This document shows, piece after piece, positions 22,334 to 29,462 of a DNA stretch of 41,303 nt. The stretch is from the NCBI GenBank assembly GCA_021813125.1, contig JAKALT010000009.1:1-41303 (forward strand), given 5' to 3'. The translations under genes were made by a program, and so were the position numbers. Position 1 is the first letter of the stretch. Each line of letters begins with the position of its first letter. The notes below the pieces were generated by a model. That model saw nothing but the letters and a program-made list of their open reading frames with translations. It ran no database searches and had not been told where the DNA came from. This DNA comes from a bacterium (GTDB lineage: Bacteria > Patescibacteriota > Microgenomatia > Curtissbacterales > GWA2-41-24).

Positions 22334-25183
22334 CTACTTACGCTTATACTGCAACTCATATAATTTTTTGATTTCATCGACAGTTGTAGAATCTTCAGGT
22401 CTCTTGTCGGCTTCCCGAAATTTGACTAAGCGCGGAAACCTTAGCGCGTATCCTATTCCATCTACTTCGCCAGCCGTATGGATTGGCGATTTGGTAATTT
22501 CGTCTGCGTAAATTTCCAGAATTTCTTTCGGTTCCACCCAATAACTCGGCTCGATTTTAGACTTAACTCTCGCCGGTTTTTTGTCTAGCCTCAACTTTTT
22601 GCCGATTTCATGCACCTTTCTAAACTCTTCGTCCGTCAAACCCGTCCCGACTCTACTAATTGTCTCAAAAACATCATCTTTGTCGTTATAAATCCCAACT
22701 AGTAGTCCTCCAACCCCAAACTCCGTCCTCTTACCGCGCCCGGTATAGATTCCCAATAAAACGCAGTCCACCGTATCTGCCAAATCCCCACTACTTGCCC
22801 GCTTAAACTTAATCCAATGGAATCCCCGCCCGCCCGCTTTATACGGCGCGTCCAGTTTTTTAATCATCAAACCTTCCAGTCCGTCCGAAATCGCCTTACT
22901 GAAAAACTCTTGGATTTCTTTAGCTGTAGATATTATTCTCTGCTCCGCAATTCGGATTGTCTGATTGTTTTTAGAAACTATTTTTTCCAGTAGTTTTCTC
23001 CGCTCAACTTCTGTCTTTCCGGTTATATCCTCTCCGTCCAAATACAAAATATCAAAAGCAAAACAAACCAGAGGCAATGCTTTTGCAGTCTCTTCTATTT
23101 TATATTTGCGCCGGCGTTTTGTTGTCTCCTGAAACGGCAAAAATTCCTCAGTTTCAGGATTGTAAGCAATTGCTTCCCCTTCCATAATTACACTCTTTGC
23201 CTTAACTTCCTTCAAAACTCCTTCTGCCAAATCCGGAAAAGAATGCGTCATATCCTCAAGGTTGCGGGAGAATATTCGAACGTCTTTTTTTGTCATTCTG
23301 GCTTGTCCAGAATCTTTTCCCTTGATAGATTCTGGAGTCGCTTCGCTCCCCAGAATGACATGCGAAGAACCCGCGATGCCTTTTCTATCCAAGTGGATTT
23401 GACAATTATGCAAACATATAAGGGGCAAGCAATAACTTTCATCACCATCAACCTGGAAATTATAAACAATGGTTCTAGGATCGCTTTTTTTAATTTCCTC
23501 GCAATGTAAAATCCTGACTTTCCACACACCACCCTCAAAAACCATATCCCGGTTTGTTCCGGGCACAATAACCTCAAAGTAAGTTTTTCCGGAAATTCTG
23601 ACCCTTCTTAAACCCAAAGCCTTACCCATTTTCAATGCAATTAACTGGACCAAAGTAGCCAAATCAGCTTCCTTCGTCGTAATTTTAAAACCTCCTCCAT
23701 TCCTTGGTGTTCCGTCAGATTCAATCCAACCTTTTAGGAAAGAATCAAAATTATCCCTCGAAATATTCACGAACCAATCAGGAATACCCTTACCTTTCCA
23801 CTCGATTCGAAAATTTGTACTCAACCAATCTTTTAATGGCTCATCCCTAAAGTAAATATTAAGGCCGCCGTTATGTGTGTAACTGGAAACATTAACAATT
23901 CCTAATTCTCTCTTTATAAAATCAGAGTAATCACTAGCTAGTTTTTTCTCAGTTCTTGCATTAAAAGTTAACCCCACCCTTTGAGTATTATGGAATTCAT
24001 TCGTATAACCGTCGCCTACCCAAAAACCCAAAAACTCATACATTCTCCTATTCATTGCGATTGTTTTACTATAGCCACTAGAATTTTTTAGTGTGAGGTG
24101 TGGATTGGGAACCTTAGATGAACTTTCTAGCTTTGGAGACGGAAAAACCAACCAATCATCTTTTTTTACATCTTCAATATTAATCCACAGCTTGTTGTTT
24201 TGGCGGCTAATTAAAACTGGATGGCCTTCTGTTACCTTAAATTCGCTACCCAGATACGATTGTATCTTAAATAACTTTTCATCCTTGTCAATTACACGCT
24301 TGTTCTTTGCGATAATCCGCCTAAAATTACCTTTGTGTGTTAAAACGTTATCGCCAACATTAACATCTCGCGCCGAAACTATACCCTTCCCTTTAATATA
24401 AAGAGGTGAATAGCCAGAAATACAACGAAATCCGTCAAATTTCGGCTCTGCCGCAAATTTGTCGCCCATTCTCTTTACAACCTCATCCGCATTCGGCATC
24501 CGCTCTGCAAGAGCCGGCCGAACAGGTTTGCCGACAATTAATTTAATAGTAGATAACCCTTTTTCACCGTGCTTGAAAAACTCCTCGGCGACATAACCAA
24601 GATCAGAAGTTTTGTTATAGGCGTCCTCAATTATTGGCCGCAGTTTTTTATCGCCCGTTTTGGCAATGGATAAAGCGTCCATAACCGTCGGGTCACCAAT
24701 TCCAAGCCTTAAAGTTCCAAGTGGAATATTTACAACGTGTTTAACGGAAACTGAATCCAAATCTTTTAATATTTGGGCAAGCGTGGAAATCTTTTTTTCT
24801 ACCGACCCCTCTCCACCAAGATCCGCAATCTTTCGAAGTCCACCAAACACATCGCTAACAGATAAATTCGCAGAAGCTTTATGACTTTTTGCCAGTTCCT
24901 GTGCAACCAACCCAATATTCCCTAAATGACGGTACGATTTAATAACCTCGTCTTTGGTTCTCCCATACGCCTTGGCAATTGCCTGCGCTACCATACTCTC
25001 TGCCATTCCAAGCTCCACAGGCATATAAAACGGCGCCACTCTTCCCTGTATTAGATAACAAATCTTGCCGATTTCCGCGCTGTCCGATTCGCCAAAAAGT
25101 TTTGACAAAATATCAACAAGCTCCAAACGCTTACTCGTTGTCTCCAACTTTTCGTAATATTCCGCTAGTTTGCTAAACTTCAT
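22334..25183 (-). CDS. ATP-dependent DNA ligase with intein and in-frame palindromic element
   Basis: The exteins form an archaeal/LigB-type ATP-dependent ligase. An N-terminal DNA-binding domain (1-240) is followed by the adenylation motif AEPKFDGFR, in which K248 should be the AMP-bearing lysine, then FSRNLEDMTHSFPDL, VIMEGEAIAYN, LVCFAFDILYLDG, GLEGLMIKK and WIKFKR. Residues 254-593 are an intein inserted right after R253. Residues 608-631 are encoded by a 70-bp palindromic element. Without both, about 585 residues remain, a normal length. The ligase is inactive until splicing rejoins motif I with the rest. GAAGG lies before the ATG. Fragments of the same gene occur on both sides of it. 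Confidence 0.95.
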   Translation of the reverse strand: MKFSKLAEYYEKLETTSKRLELVDILSKLFGESDSAEIGKICYLIQGRVAPFYMPVELGMAESMVAQAIAKAYGRTKDEVIKSYRHLGNIGLVAQELAKSHKASANLSVSDVFGGLRKIADLGGEGSVEKKISTLAQILKDLDSVSVKHVVNIPLGTLRLGIGDPTVMDALSIAKTGDKKLRPIIEDAYNKTSDLGYVAEEFFKHGEKGLSTIKLIVGKPVRPALAERMPNADEVVKRMGDKFAAEPKFDGFRCISGYSPLYIKGKGIVSARDVNVGDNVLTHKGNFRRIIAKNKRVIDKDEKLFKIQSYLGSEFKVTEGHPVLISRQNNKLWINIEDVKKDDWLVFPSPKLESSSKVPNPHLTLKNSSGYSKTIAMNRRMYEFLGFWVGDGYTNEFHNTQRVGLTFNARTEKKLASDYSDFIKRELGIVNVSSYTHNGGLNIYFRDEPLKDWLSTNFRIEWKGKGIPDWFVNISRDNFDSFLKGWIESDGTPRNGGGFKITTKEADLATLVQLIALKMGKALGLRRVRISGKTYFEVIVPGTNRDMVFEGGVWKVRILHCEEIKKSDPRTIVYNFQVDGDESYCLPLICLHNCQIHLDRKGIAGSSHVILGSEATPESIKGKDSGQARMTKKDVRIFSRNLEDMTHSFPDLAEGVLKEVKAKSVIMEGEAIAYNPETEEFLPFQETTKRRRKYKIEETAKALPLVCFAFDILYLDGEDITGKTEVERRKLLEKIVSKNNQTIRIAEQRIISTAKEIQEFFSKAISDGLEGLMIKKLDAPYKAGGRGFHWIKFKRASSGDLADTVDCVLLGIYTGRGKRTEFGVGGLLVGIYNDKDDVFETISRVGTGLTDEEFRKVHEIGKKLRLDKKPARVKSKIEPSYWVEPKEILEIYADEITKSPIHTAGEVDGIGYALRFPRLVKFREADKRPEDSTTVDEIKKLYELQYKRK
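23291..23360. repeat. 70-bp palindromic element inside ligase C-extein
   Basis: The terminal inverted repeats TGTCATTCTGG and CCAGAATGACA (11 bp, perfect) enclose a second pair, TCCAGAATC/GATTCTGGA (23306-23314 and 23328-23336). In frame it encodes VILGSEATPESIKGKDSGQA, an extra segment between DRKG and the conserved DVRIFSR. It resembles in behaviour the Rickettsia palindromic elements that insert in frame into genes. Confidence 0.88.
23405..24424 (-). mobile_element. Intein with LAGLIDADG homing endonuclease in DNA ligase
   Basis: The 340-residue insert begins with Cys254 (CISGYSPLYIKGKG, block A) and has TEGHPVLI at about 318-325 (block B, with the TxxH histidine). It ends VYNFQVDGDESY...LICLHN with penultimate His592 and terminal Asn593, followed by Cys594 as the +1 nucleophile. 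The middle has two LAGLIDADG-like helices (MYEFLGFWVGDGY and FLKGWIESDGTPR) with the acidic residues, so the endonuclease may be active. All residues needed for protein splicing appear to be present. Confidence 0.93.
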
Positions 25184-25280
25184 TTTTCCTTCTTAATTCC
25201 TCAACAATTTCCTCATGACTCATTCTTCTTGGCCAATACATATCGCCCGAAGTACCATAAATCGGCACGCTCAGAGCCAT
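25173..25280 (-). CDS. Possible 35-residue ORF upstream of ligase
   Basis: ATG 25280, 2 bp after the stop of the 169-residue gene, opens a frame of 35 codons: MALSVPIYGTSGDMYWPRR then MSHEEIVEELRRKNEV. It overlaps the ligase start by 11 bp. The end of the frame carries the ligase ribosome-binding site. It may be a leader peptide, a gene remnant or chance. The EELRRKxEV string recurs in the truncated ligase copy at 26439. Confidence 0.35.
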   Translation of the reverse strand: MALSVPIYGTSGDMYWPRRMSHEEIVEELRRKNEV

Positions 25281-25282
25281 TT

Positions 25283-25792
25283 TTAAGCACACTTCTCTTG
25301 CATTTTTACTGCTGTCTCAACTAGCTTCTTTGCCTTTATTTTATCCTCAAAATCCTCCAGGTTTGGATCAAATTCGGAATTAAGATCAGGAGGCTTTTTG
25401 TCTAAAATAACCAATGCCCGAATTTGACGCGGTGCTACCCTAAAAGGGACAGTAAACCATTTCAAATTTTCAAAATGTACACTATGTGTTTGTGGTAAGA
25501 CATTTCTTATATCTGTTTCAGACAAATCGGCCATAATTGTAATTCCTTCACTTGGCATCCCCCAAATTTCCTCAGCATTATTTGTAAAATAAACCATTCG
25601 CTCACTTGTTGGGCCATTTGATCCAGTCACAGAAAAACCAGCCCTATCTGCAAACCTTGGAGAGACTAGACCTTTAGATAAAACTTCAGAGAGTTTTTTG
25701 CGATTAATCCAATGGAAATATTCATTGCCATCTTTTATATCAACAAAATCAACAGCTACTGATAGATTTTCTTCCTTTCCTCCCTCATTCAT
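25283..25792 (-). CDS. Hypothetical protein, weakly ADP-ribosyltransferase-like
   Basis: This 169-residue soluble protein has no firm family assignment. The order of YFHWINRKKLSEVLSKGLVS (like the H-x-T...L..IL..GL start of ART/Tpt1-like folds), VYFTNN and GITIMADLSE loosely recalls ADP-ribosyltransferase-like domains, but the key residues do not match well. Its ATG follows directly on a leftover Fic 3' end (AAATGAATG). It sits between a toxin-antitoxin pair and the ligase, in an accessory zone where a toxin role would be plausible. Confidence 0.6.
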   Translation of the reverse strand: MNEGGKEENLSVAVDFVDIKDGNEYFHWINRKKLSEVLSKGLVSPRFADRAGFSVTGSNGPTSERMVYFTNNAEEIWGMPSEGITIMADLSETDIRNVLPQTHSVHFENLKWFTVPFRVAPRQIRALVILDKKPPDLNSEFDPNLEDFEDKIKAKKLVETAVKMQEKCA

Positions 25793-25852
25793 TTCAAAAC
25801 GTACACTGCTCCTTTCGTTGAACCTTTTTTCTTCACCAATTTTTTCTTCTGC
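25790..25852 (-). pseudogene. Leftover 3' end of a Fic gene
   Basis: About 58 bp match 26595-26653, the 3' end of the intact Fic gene, with few mismatches. The minus strand encodes QKKKLVKKKGSTKGAVYVLK and a TGA that overlaps the next ATG. The rest of the Fic gene is missing here. Confidence 0.85.
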
Positions 25853-25870
25853 AAACCTATTTGGTAAATT

Positions 25871-26119
25871 TCATTCATAATGGGGATTAATATCGATTAT
25901 CTCTATTTCATCAGGACTAGTAAATATAAAGATCGCCCTATACTTTTTATCCAGACGAAAAGAGTAATGACCAACAGCCCTCGGCTCAAGAAGCTCTAGA
26001 TTTAACGAGGGATGTGAAGGATTTTCGACAAGAAACCGAGCCTGTTTCTCGAATTTCTTGACTAAATTCTTTTTTGCTAGATATTTTTGAAGATACTTAT
26101 TTAGCTGTTTTACCCGCAT
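25871..26119 (-). CDS. RelE/YafQ-like toxin
   Basis: This 82-residue basic protein matches the RelE/ParE superfamily pattern: KKFEKQARFLVENPSHPSLN, then a strand with HYSFRLDKKYRAIFIF, and a C-terminal DINPHYE. Such toxins cleave mRNA or inhibit gyrase; which one cannot be decided here. ATG 26119 overlaps the antitoxin gene by 23 bp; a TTG at 26137 would add six residues. The pair order (antitoxin first) is standard for type II systems. Confidence 0.85.
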   Translation of the reverse strand: MRVKQLNKYLQKYLAKKNLVKKFEKQARFLVENPSHPSLNLELLEPRAVGHYSFRLDKKYRAIFIFTSPDEIEIIDINPHYE

Positions 26120-26390
26120 AAACGCTTGAGCGGGCAAGGCCGCGGACTACGGAATCCACAAACTTCTTGTTGTATTTACCGCTTGCTTCCATGTCACGAC
26201 GGACATTGTCGATAGGCTGCTTTTTGTAAACCACAATTGGCAATGGAAATTTAGCCTCGGACTTGCCTTCCAAATACTTTCTCAAGAGATCCCGCAAAAA
26301 CTCAGAACGAGAAGCAAAACCACGAACTGTAGCTGCTGCGTCAAGCTGCTGTGCAAGTGAATCCGGTAAAGAAATATTAATTGTACGCAT
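26097..26390 (-). CDS. Ribbon-helix-helix antitoxin (CopG/ParD-like)
   Basis: This 97-residue protein begins MRTINISLPDSLAQQLDAAA, an RHH DNA-binding strand and helix, followed by RGFASRSEFLRDLLRKYL as the second helix. The C-terminal half should bind the toxin. RHH antitoxins usually repress their own promoter. The start is leaderless: an extended -10 (TGGTAAACT) ends 6 bp before the ATG. It overlaps the toxin gene, so both should be made from one mRNA. Confidence 0.87.
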   Translation of the reverse strand: MRTINISLPDSLAQQLDAAATVRGFASRSEFLRDLLRKYLEGKSEAKFPLPIVVYKKQPIDNVRRDMEASGKYNKKFVDSVVRGLARSSVYAGKTAK

Positions 26391-26396
26391 AACAAA

Positions 26397-26425
26397 AGTT
26401 TACCAAATATTGCCAATAATTGCCA
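26397..26425 (-). promoter_or_regulatory. Toxin-antitoxin promoter, TGGCAA-17-TAAACT with TG extension
   Basis: The minus strand reads TGGTAAACT at 26405-26397, 6 bp above ATG 26390. TGGCAA lies 17 bp upstream (26425-26420). The ATTGCCAATAATTGCCA tract (26409-26425 on the plus strand) holds two direct TTGCCA words and may be the antitoxin operator. Confidence 0.65.
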
Positions 26426-26438
26426 CTAATTAAATTGA

Positions 26439-26594
26439 TTAAGCCTGCTGAACTTCACTTTTCCTCCTTAACTCCTCCATAATTTCCGCGCTGTCCGATT
26501 CACCAAAAAGTTTAGATAAAATATCCACAAGTTCCAAACGCTTACTCGTCGCCTCCAATTTTTCGTAATACTCGGCCAACTTACTAAATTTCAT
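26439..26594 (-). pseudogene. Truncated ligase 5' end(s) upstream of the intact gene
   Basis: ATG 26594 opens a 51-codon frame whose first 38 residues differ from the intact ligase N-terminus at one position (LEATSK for LETTSK). It then switches to MEELRRKSEVQQA. That tail is the DNA of the ligase upstream region (GAGGAGTTAAGGAGGAAAA) followed by a second ligase-like start at 26458 with GTG (GTGAAGTTCAGC), read in another frame. So two ligase starts are stacked here. The ATG overlaps the Fic stop (ATGA). Whether the 51-residue peptide is made is unknown. Confidence 0.85.
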
Positions 26595-27643
26595 CTCAAA
26601 ACGTACACCGCTCCTTTCGTTGAACCTTTTTTCTTCACCAATTTCTTCTTCTGTAGATCTTTTAAATCCCGCAGAATTGTGTCATCAGAAAAATCTCGTA
26701 GAATTGATCTCCATTGTCTATTATTGACTGACCCATTAGCTTCAATAAACTCAACCAGCTTTACCTGTCTTTCCGAAAGTACTATCTGGCCCGTCCTGCC
26801 TTTAAGTTTTGTGTCCAGCGATAATTTTTGGACCCGCTGTTTAACTCTTTCTAATTCCTCTGCCACACCTTCGCAAAAATACTCAAGCCAACCGGTTAAA
26901 TCCCGGTCCGATAAACTATCGACCTTTTGATTAGATACAGACTGTAAAGTTTCGTAATACCTTTTGGCATTCCTGTCGAAATATTCTTCAATCGAAAAGA
27001 ACTTTTTAATATCGTACCCTTCACGGAATAAAACCAGTGTCGCAAATGCGCGTGAAGTCCTGCCGTTTCCATCTACAAAAGGGTGGATAAACGCCAAGAC
27101 ATAATGAGTTATTCCGGCTTTTAAAACCGGATGGATATCAACAGCCTCCGAACCATTCAACCAATCCAAAAAGTCGGAAACTAGGCTTTTGACCTGACCT
27201 GCTTCCGGCGGTTTGAAGCTTACCTCGCCGGTTTTACTGTTTTTAACAACAACTTGAGTTTGCCTGTAATGACCTGCCCGTTCGTTTGATAAAACCTTAT
27301 CTACTGTCAACCTATGGATCTCCAATAGATCCTTTTCCCCAATTTCGCGCTTCCCCTTGCGGTCAATATAATTTAAAACATTGCGGTAATTTAAAACCTC
27401 CTGAATATCGCGGTCCCGCGCCGAAATTTCCTCTCCCTCCAAAACCGCTACCACTTCCCCTGTATCCAAACCGTTTCCCTCGATATGTGTACCGTGATGG
27501 ACAGTCCTAATTATCGCCTCTTGCCTAAATTTAGCCTCATATGCAGGCACTAGCGGGGCGTTTTCGATAACCTCTTTGGAAGCTTCTATCTTTCCGATGT
27601 ATTTGAGGATAAGGTTTGAAACAGAATATTTGGGACTATACAT
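26591..27643 (-). CDS. Fic-family protein (class II-like)
   Basis: Fic enzymes transfer AMP or related groups to protein hydroxyls. The 350-residue protein has the complete active-site motif HPFVDGNGR at 187-195. An N-terminal THIEGN at 52-57 recalls the inhibitory SxIEGN helix of class II Fic proteins. A Fic_N-like start (YSPKYSVSNLILKYIGKIE) and a C-terminal winged-helix region (ERQVKLVEFIEANGSVNNRQW) are also present. ATG 27643 is chosen; GTG 27649 is possible. Its 3' end is duplicated at 25790. It may be a regulatory or toxin-like accessory protein. Confidence 0.9.
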   Translation of the reverse strand: MYSPKYSVSNLILKYIGKIEASKEVIENAPLVPAYEAKFRQEAIIRTVHHGTHIEGNGLDTGEVVAVLEGEEISARDRDIQEVLNYRNVLNYIDRKGKREIGEKDLLEIHRLTVDKVLSNERAGHYRQTQVVVKNSKTGEVSFKPPEAGQVKSLVSDFLDWLNGSEAVDIHPVLKAGITHYVLAFIHPFVDGNGRTSRAFATLVLFREGYDIKKFFSIEEYFDRNAKRYYETLQSVSNQKVDSLSDRDLTGWLEYFCEGVAEELERVKQRVQKLSLDTKLKGRTGQIVLSERQVKLVEFIEANGSVNNRQWRSILRDFSDDTILRDLKDLQKKKLVKKKGSTKGAVYVLR

Positions 27644-27706
27644 ATGCACTACAAAACTTTAACAAAGTACTGCGTTAATTATGCGGGAATCAAATAAAAA
27701 AATCAA

Positions 27707-28308
27707 TCACTCTCTTCCCCGTAAATCCTTGGGCAAAGCTTTATAGGTTATTCTATATTCACAAAAACCAAGTATGGCATTTTCAAGCTCTCTTCTTGAT
27801 CCTGTAAGGTCATTTAAATCAACTCCGACTCGTTTCGGATCTTGTCTATGAGAAGATATACTATCCCTGCCCCCGTTCCACTCAAATGTATGGGAATCTG
27901 AAACATCTAGCCAAGCATCTCGAAATGAAACTCTTAAACAATCGACCCAAACCCCCCTTCAATAAAAGGGTAACCAGATTCTCCATGGTGACCAACAACA
28001 GCAGAACCGTTAATGCGCCAAGACAAAGCCACGTCCACCACAACCTTGCCAGAATAATCAACGTATGCTCGACGAGATATATTTCCGACCTTCCATACAT
28101 CTTTCTTGATTTTTGCAAGAACTCCTGTTACTCCTAACGAATCAACAGTCTTTAAGCTAGTCCCAATATCTGCACGCTCTTTCTGTTCTCGCGCCAGTTG
28201 TTCCAGCCTACGCTTCTGATCCGCTTCGACTTTTTCTCTTCGTTCTTGCGCTTCTCTATTGGAACGCCCAGCAAATGCATTAGCTATTCTTTCACCCCAA
28301 CTACTCAT
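27707..28308 (-). pseudogene. Hypothetical protein split by a frameshift in a C6 tract
   Basis: The intact frame from ATG 28308 codes a charged coiled-coil-like start (EAQERREKVEADQKRRLEQL) and a beta-rich part up to GHHGESGYPFIEGG, then stops at about 27934. After the tract CCCCCC (27952-27957) another frame continues in protein-like style: VWVDCLRVSFRDAWLDVSD, then HTFEWNGGRDSIS, to a stop at 27707. One extra C would give a single protein of about 200 residues. The function is not recognised. A leaderless promoter (TAAAAT, 28320-28315) stands 6 bp before the ATG. This may be a mutation, slippage site or assembly error. Confidence 0.65.
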
Positions 28309-28346
28309 GCCTAAATTTTACACCCTATAGTCAAAATGTGCTTGAA

Positions 28347-29462
28347 TCAGAGAGAAATTTTTGTCGCAGATTTTAGCAACTTTCTCGGCACGGACTCTTC
28401 CTCTGCCGCCGTAATTATCGTTTGCTGATTGGAAATCACCGAAAGAACCGTGTCCCGATGTTCCCAATCAAGTTCACTAAAAATATCATCCAATGCCAAA
28501 ACCGGTCTTTCACCGCGTTTGACCTTAAGGTATTCAAGCTCAGCCAATTTTAAAGCTAAAACAGCCATCCTCTGTTCTCCCCGCGAACCGAAAAATTCCA
28601 AATCGCGGCCTTTAAATTTAAACCGAAAATCATCCCTGTGCGGCCCGGAAAGGGTTATACCTGCCGCAATGTCCCGCTCCCTGTTGCCGGCAAGTTTCTC
28701 CTCGGTAAGCAAACTTTGCTTCAACTCCCAAGAATACACGTTATCCCCTGCTTTAAGGTCAGGCCTTAATCTGGGTTTCTTCCTTTGCAAAGGCCTGACC
28801 TTTACTTCACCCAAAAGACGACCTTCGCCCAAACTTACAAAGTTCAAATACCCAAAAAACTCCTCCCTAACTTTGCTGATATATTTCCCATGCGCCAAAA
28901 GCCTCTCGTCCCAAAACCCAAGCTCCAGAGGCTTCGATTTACCTTCCGCAATCCGCAAAAGTATCTTGTTTCTTCTTGTCACAATCTTGCCATATGCCGA
29001 AACGCTCCTCCAATACCTGCTATCCAAAGATGAAAGAAACCTGTCCAAATGCCTTCGACGTAGGGATGGTGATCCAAAAACCAAGTCTAAATCACTGGGT
29101 TCAAAAATCACGATCGAAAATATTTCCACAAAATCAACCAGCCTTTTTTTAAAAGTGTCTATATAAAAAGATTTGCCCACTCGACCAGCCTCTGTAATTT
29201 GGAAATTGACGATTAATCCCTTTTTCTCGGAATCTGAAGCTACGACACCTTCAACTTTGGCCGAACCCTGTCCAAAACGCACTAAATCCATGTCGGTTTC
29301 CGCTTTTGTTGGTCGAATCCCCGAAAGCATTCCTACTGCCTCCAAAACATTACTCTTTCCTGCTCCGTTTGGACCGACAATAACAGTCAGTTTTGGGTCA
29401 AAAACAATTTTTTTGACAGGAAAATTGCGGTAGTTGGTTAAATTTAAACTCAAAATTTCCAT
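28347..29462 (-). CDS. recF: DNA replication/repair protein RecF
   Basis: RecF is an SMC-like ATPase that loads RecA at gaps with RecO/RecR. The 371-residue protein has Walker A GPNGAGKSN at 30-38, the LSGPHRDDF motif, the signature SRGEQRM and Walker B LALDDIFSELD. Residues 221-236 (KVRPLQRKKPRLRPDL) are encoded exactly by a 48-bp palindromic element. Length and motifs are otherwise normal. It overlaps the MFS gene by 13 bp and is the last gene of a five-gene operon that does not contain dnaN or gyrB, its usual neighbours. Confidence 0.95.
   Translation of the reverse strand: MEILSLNLTNYRNFPVKKIVFDPKLTVIVGPNGAGKSNVLEAVGMLSGIRPTKAETDMDLVRFGQGSAKVEGVVASDSEKKGLIVNFQITEAGRVGKSFYIDTFKKRLVDFVEIFSIVIFEPSDLDLVFGSPSLRRRHLDRFLSSLDSRYWRSVSAYGKIVTRRNKILLRIAEGKSKPLELGFWDERLLAHGKYISKVREEFFGYLNFVSLGEGRLLGEVKVRPLQRKKPRLRPDLKAGDNVYSWELKQSLLTEEKLAGNRERDIAAGITLSGPHRDDFRFKFKGRDLEFFGSRGEQRMAVLALKLAELEYLKVKRGERPVLALDDIFSELDWEHRDTVLSVISNQQTIITAAEEESVPRKLLKSATKISL
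28755..28802. repeat. 48-bp palindromic element inside recF
   Basis: Perfect 13-bp arms AAGGTCAGGCCTT (28755-28767) and AAGGCCTGACCTT (28790-28802) enclose a 22-base loop. The length is exactly 16 codons, in register with the recF frame. An element of the same size and arm length lies in the glycosyltransferase gene at 34458. Confidence 0.88.

Noticed and set aside
28429-29166. 245-codon plus-strand frame opposite recF
   Set aside because: It mirrors the conserved RecF frame and includes the antisense of the palindromic element; no independent support.
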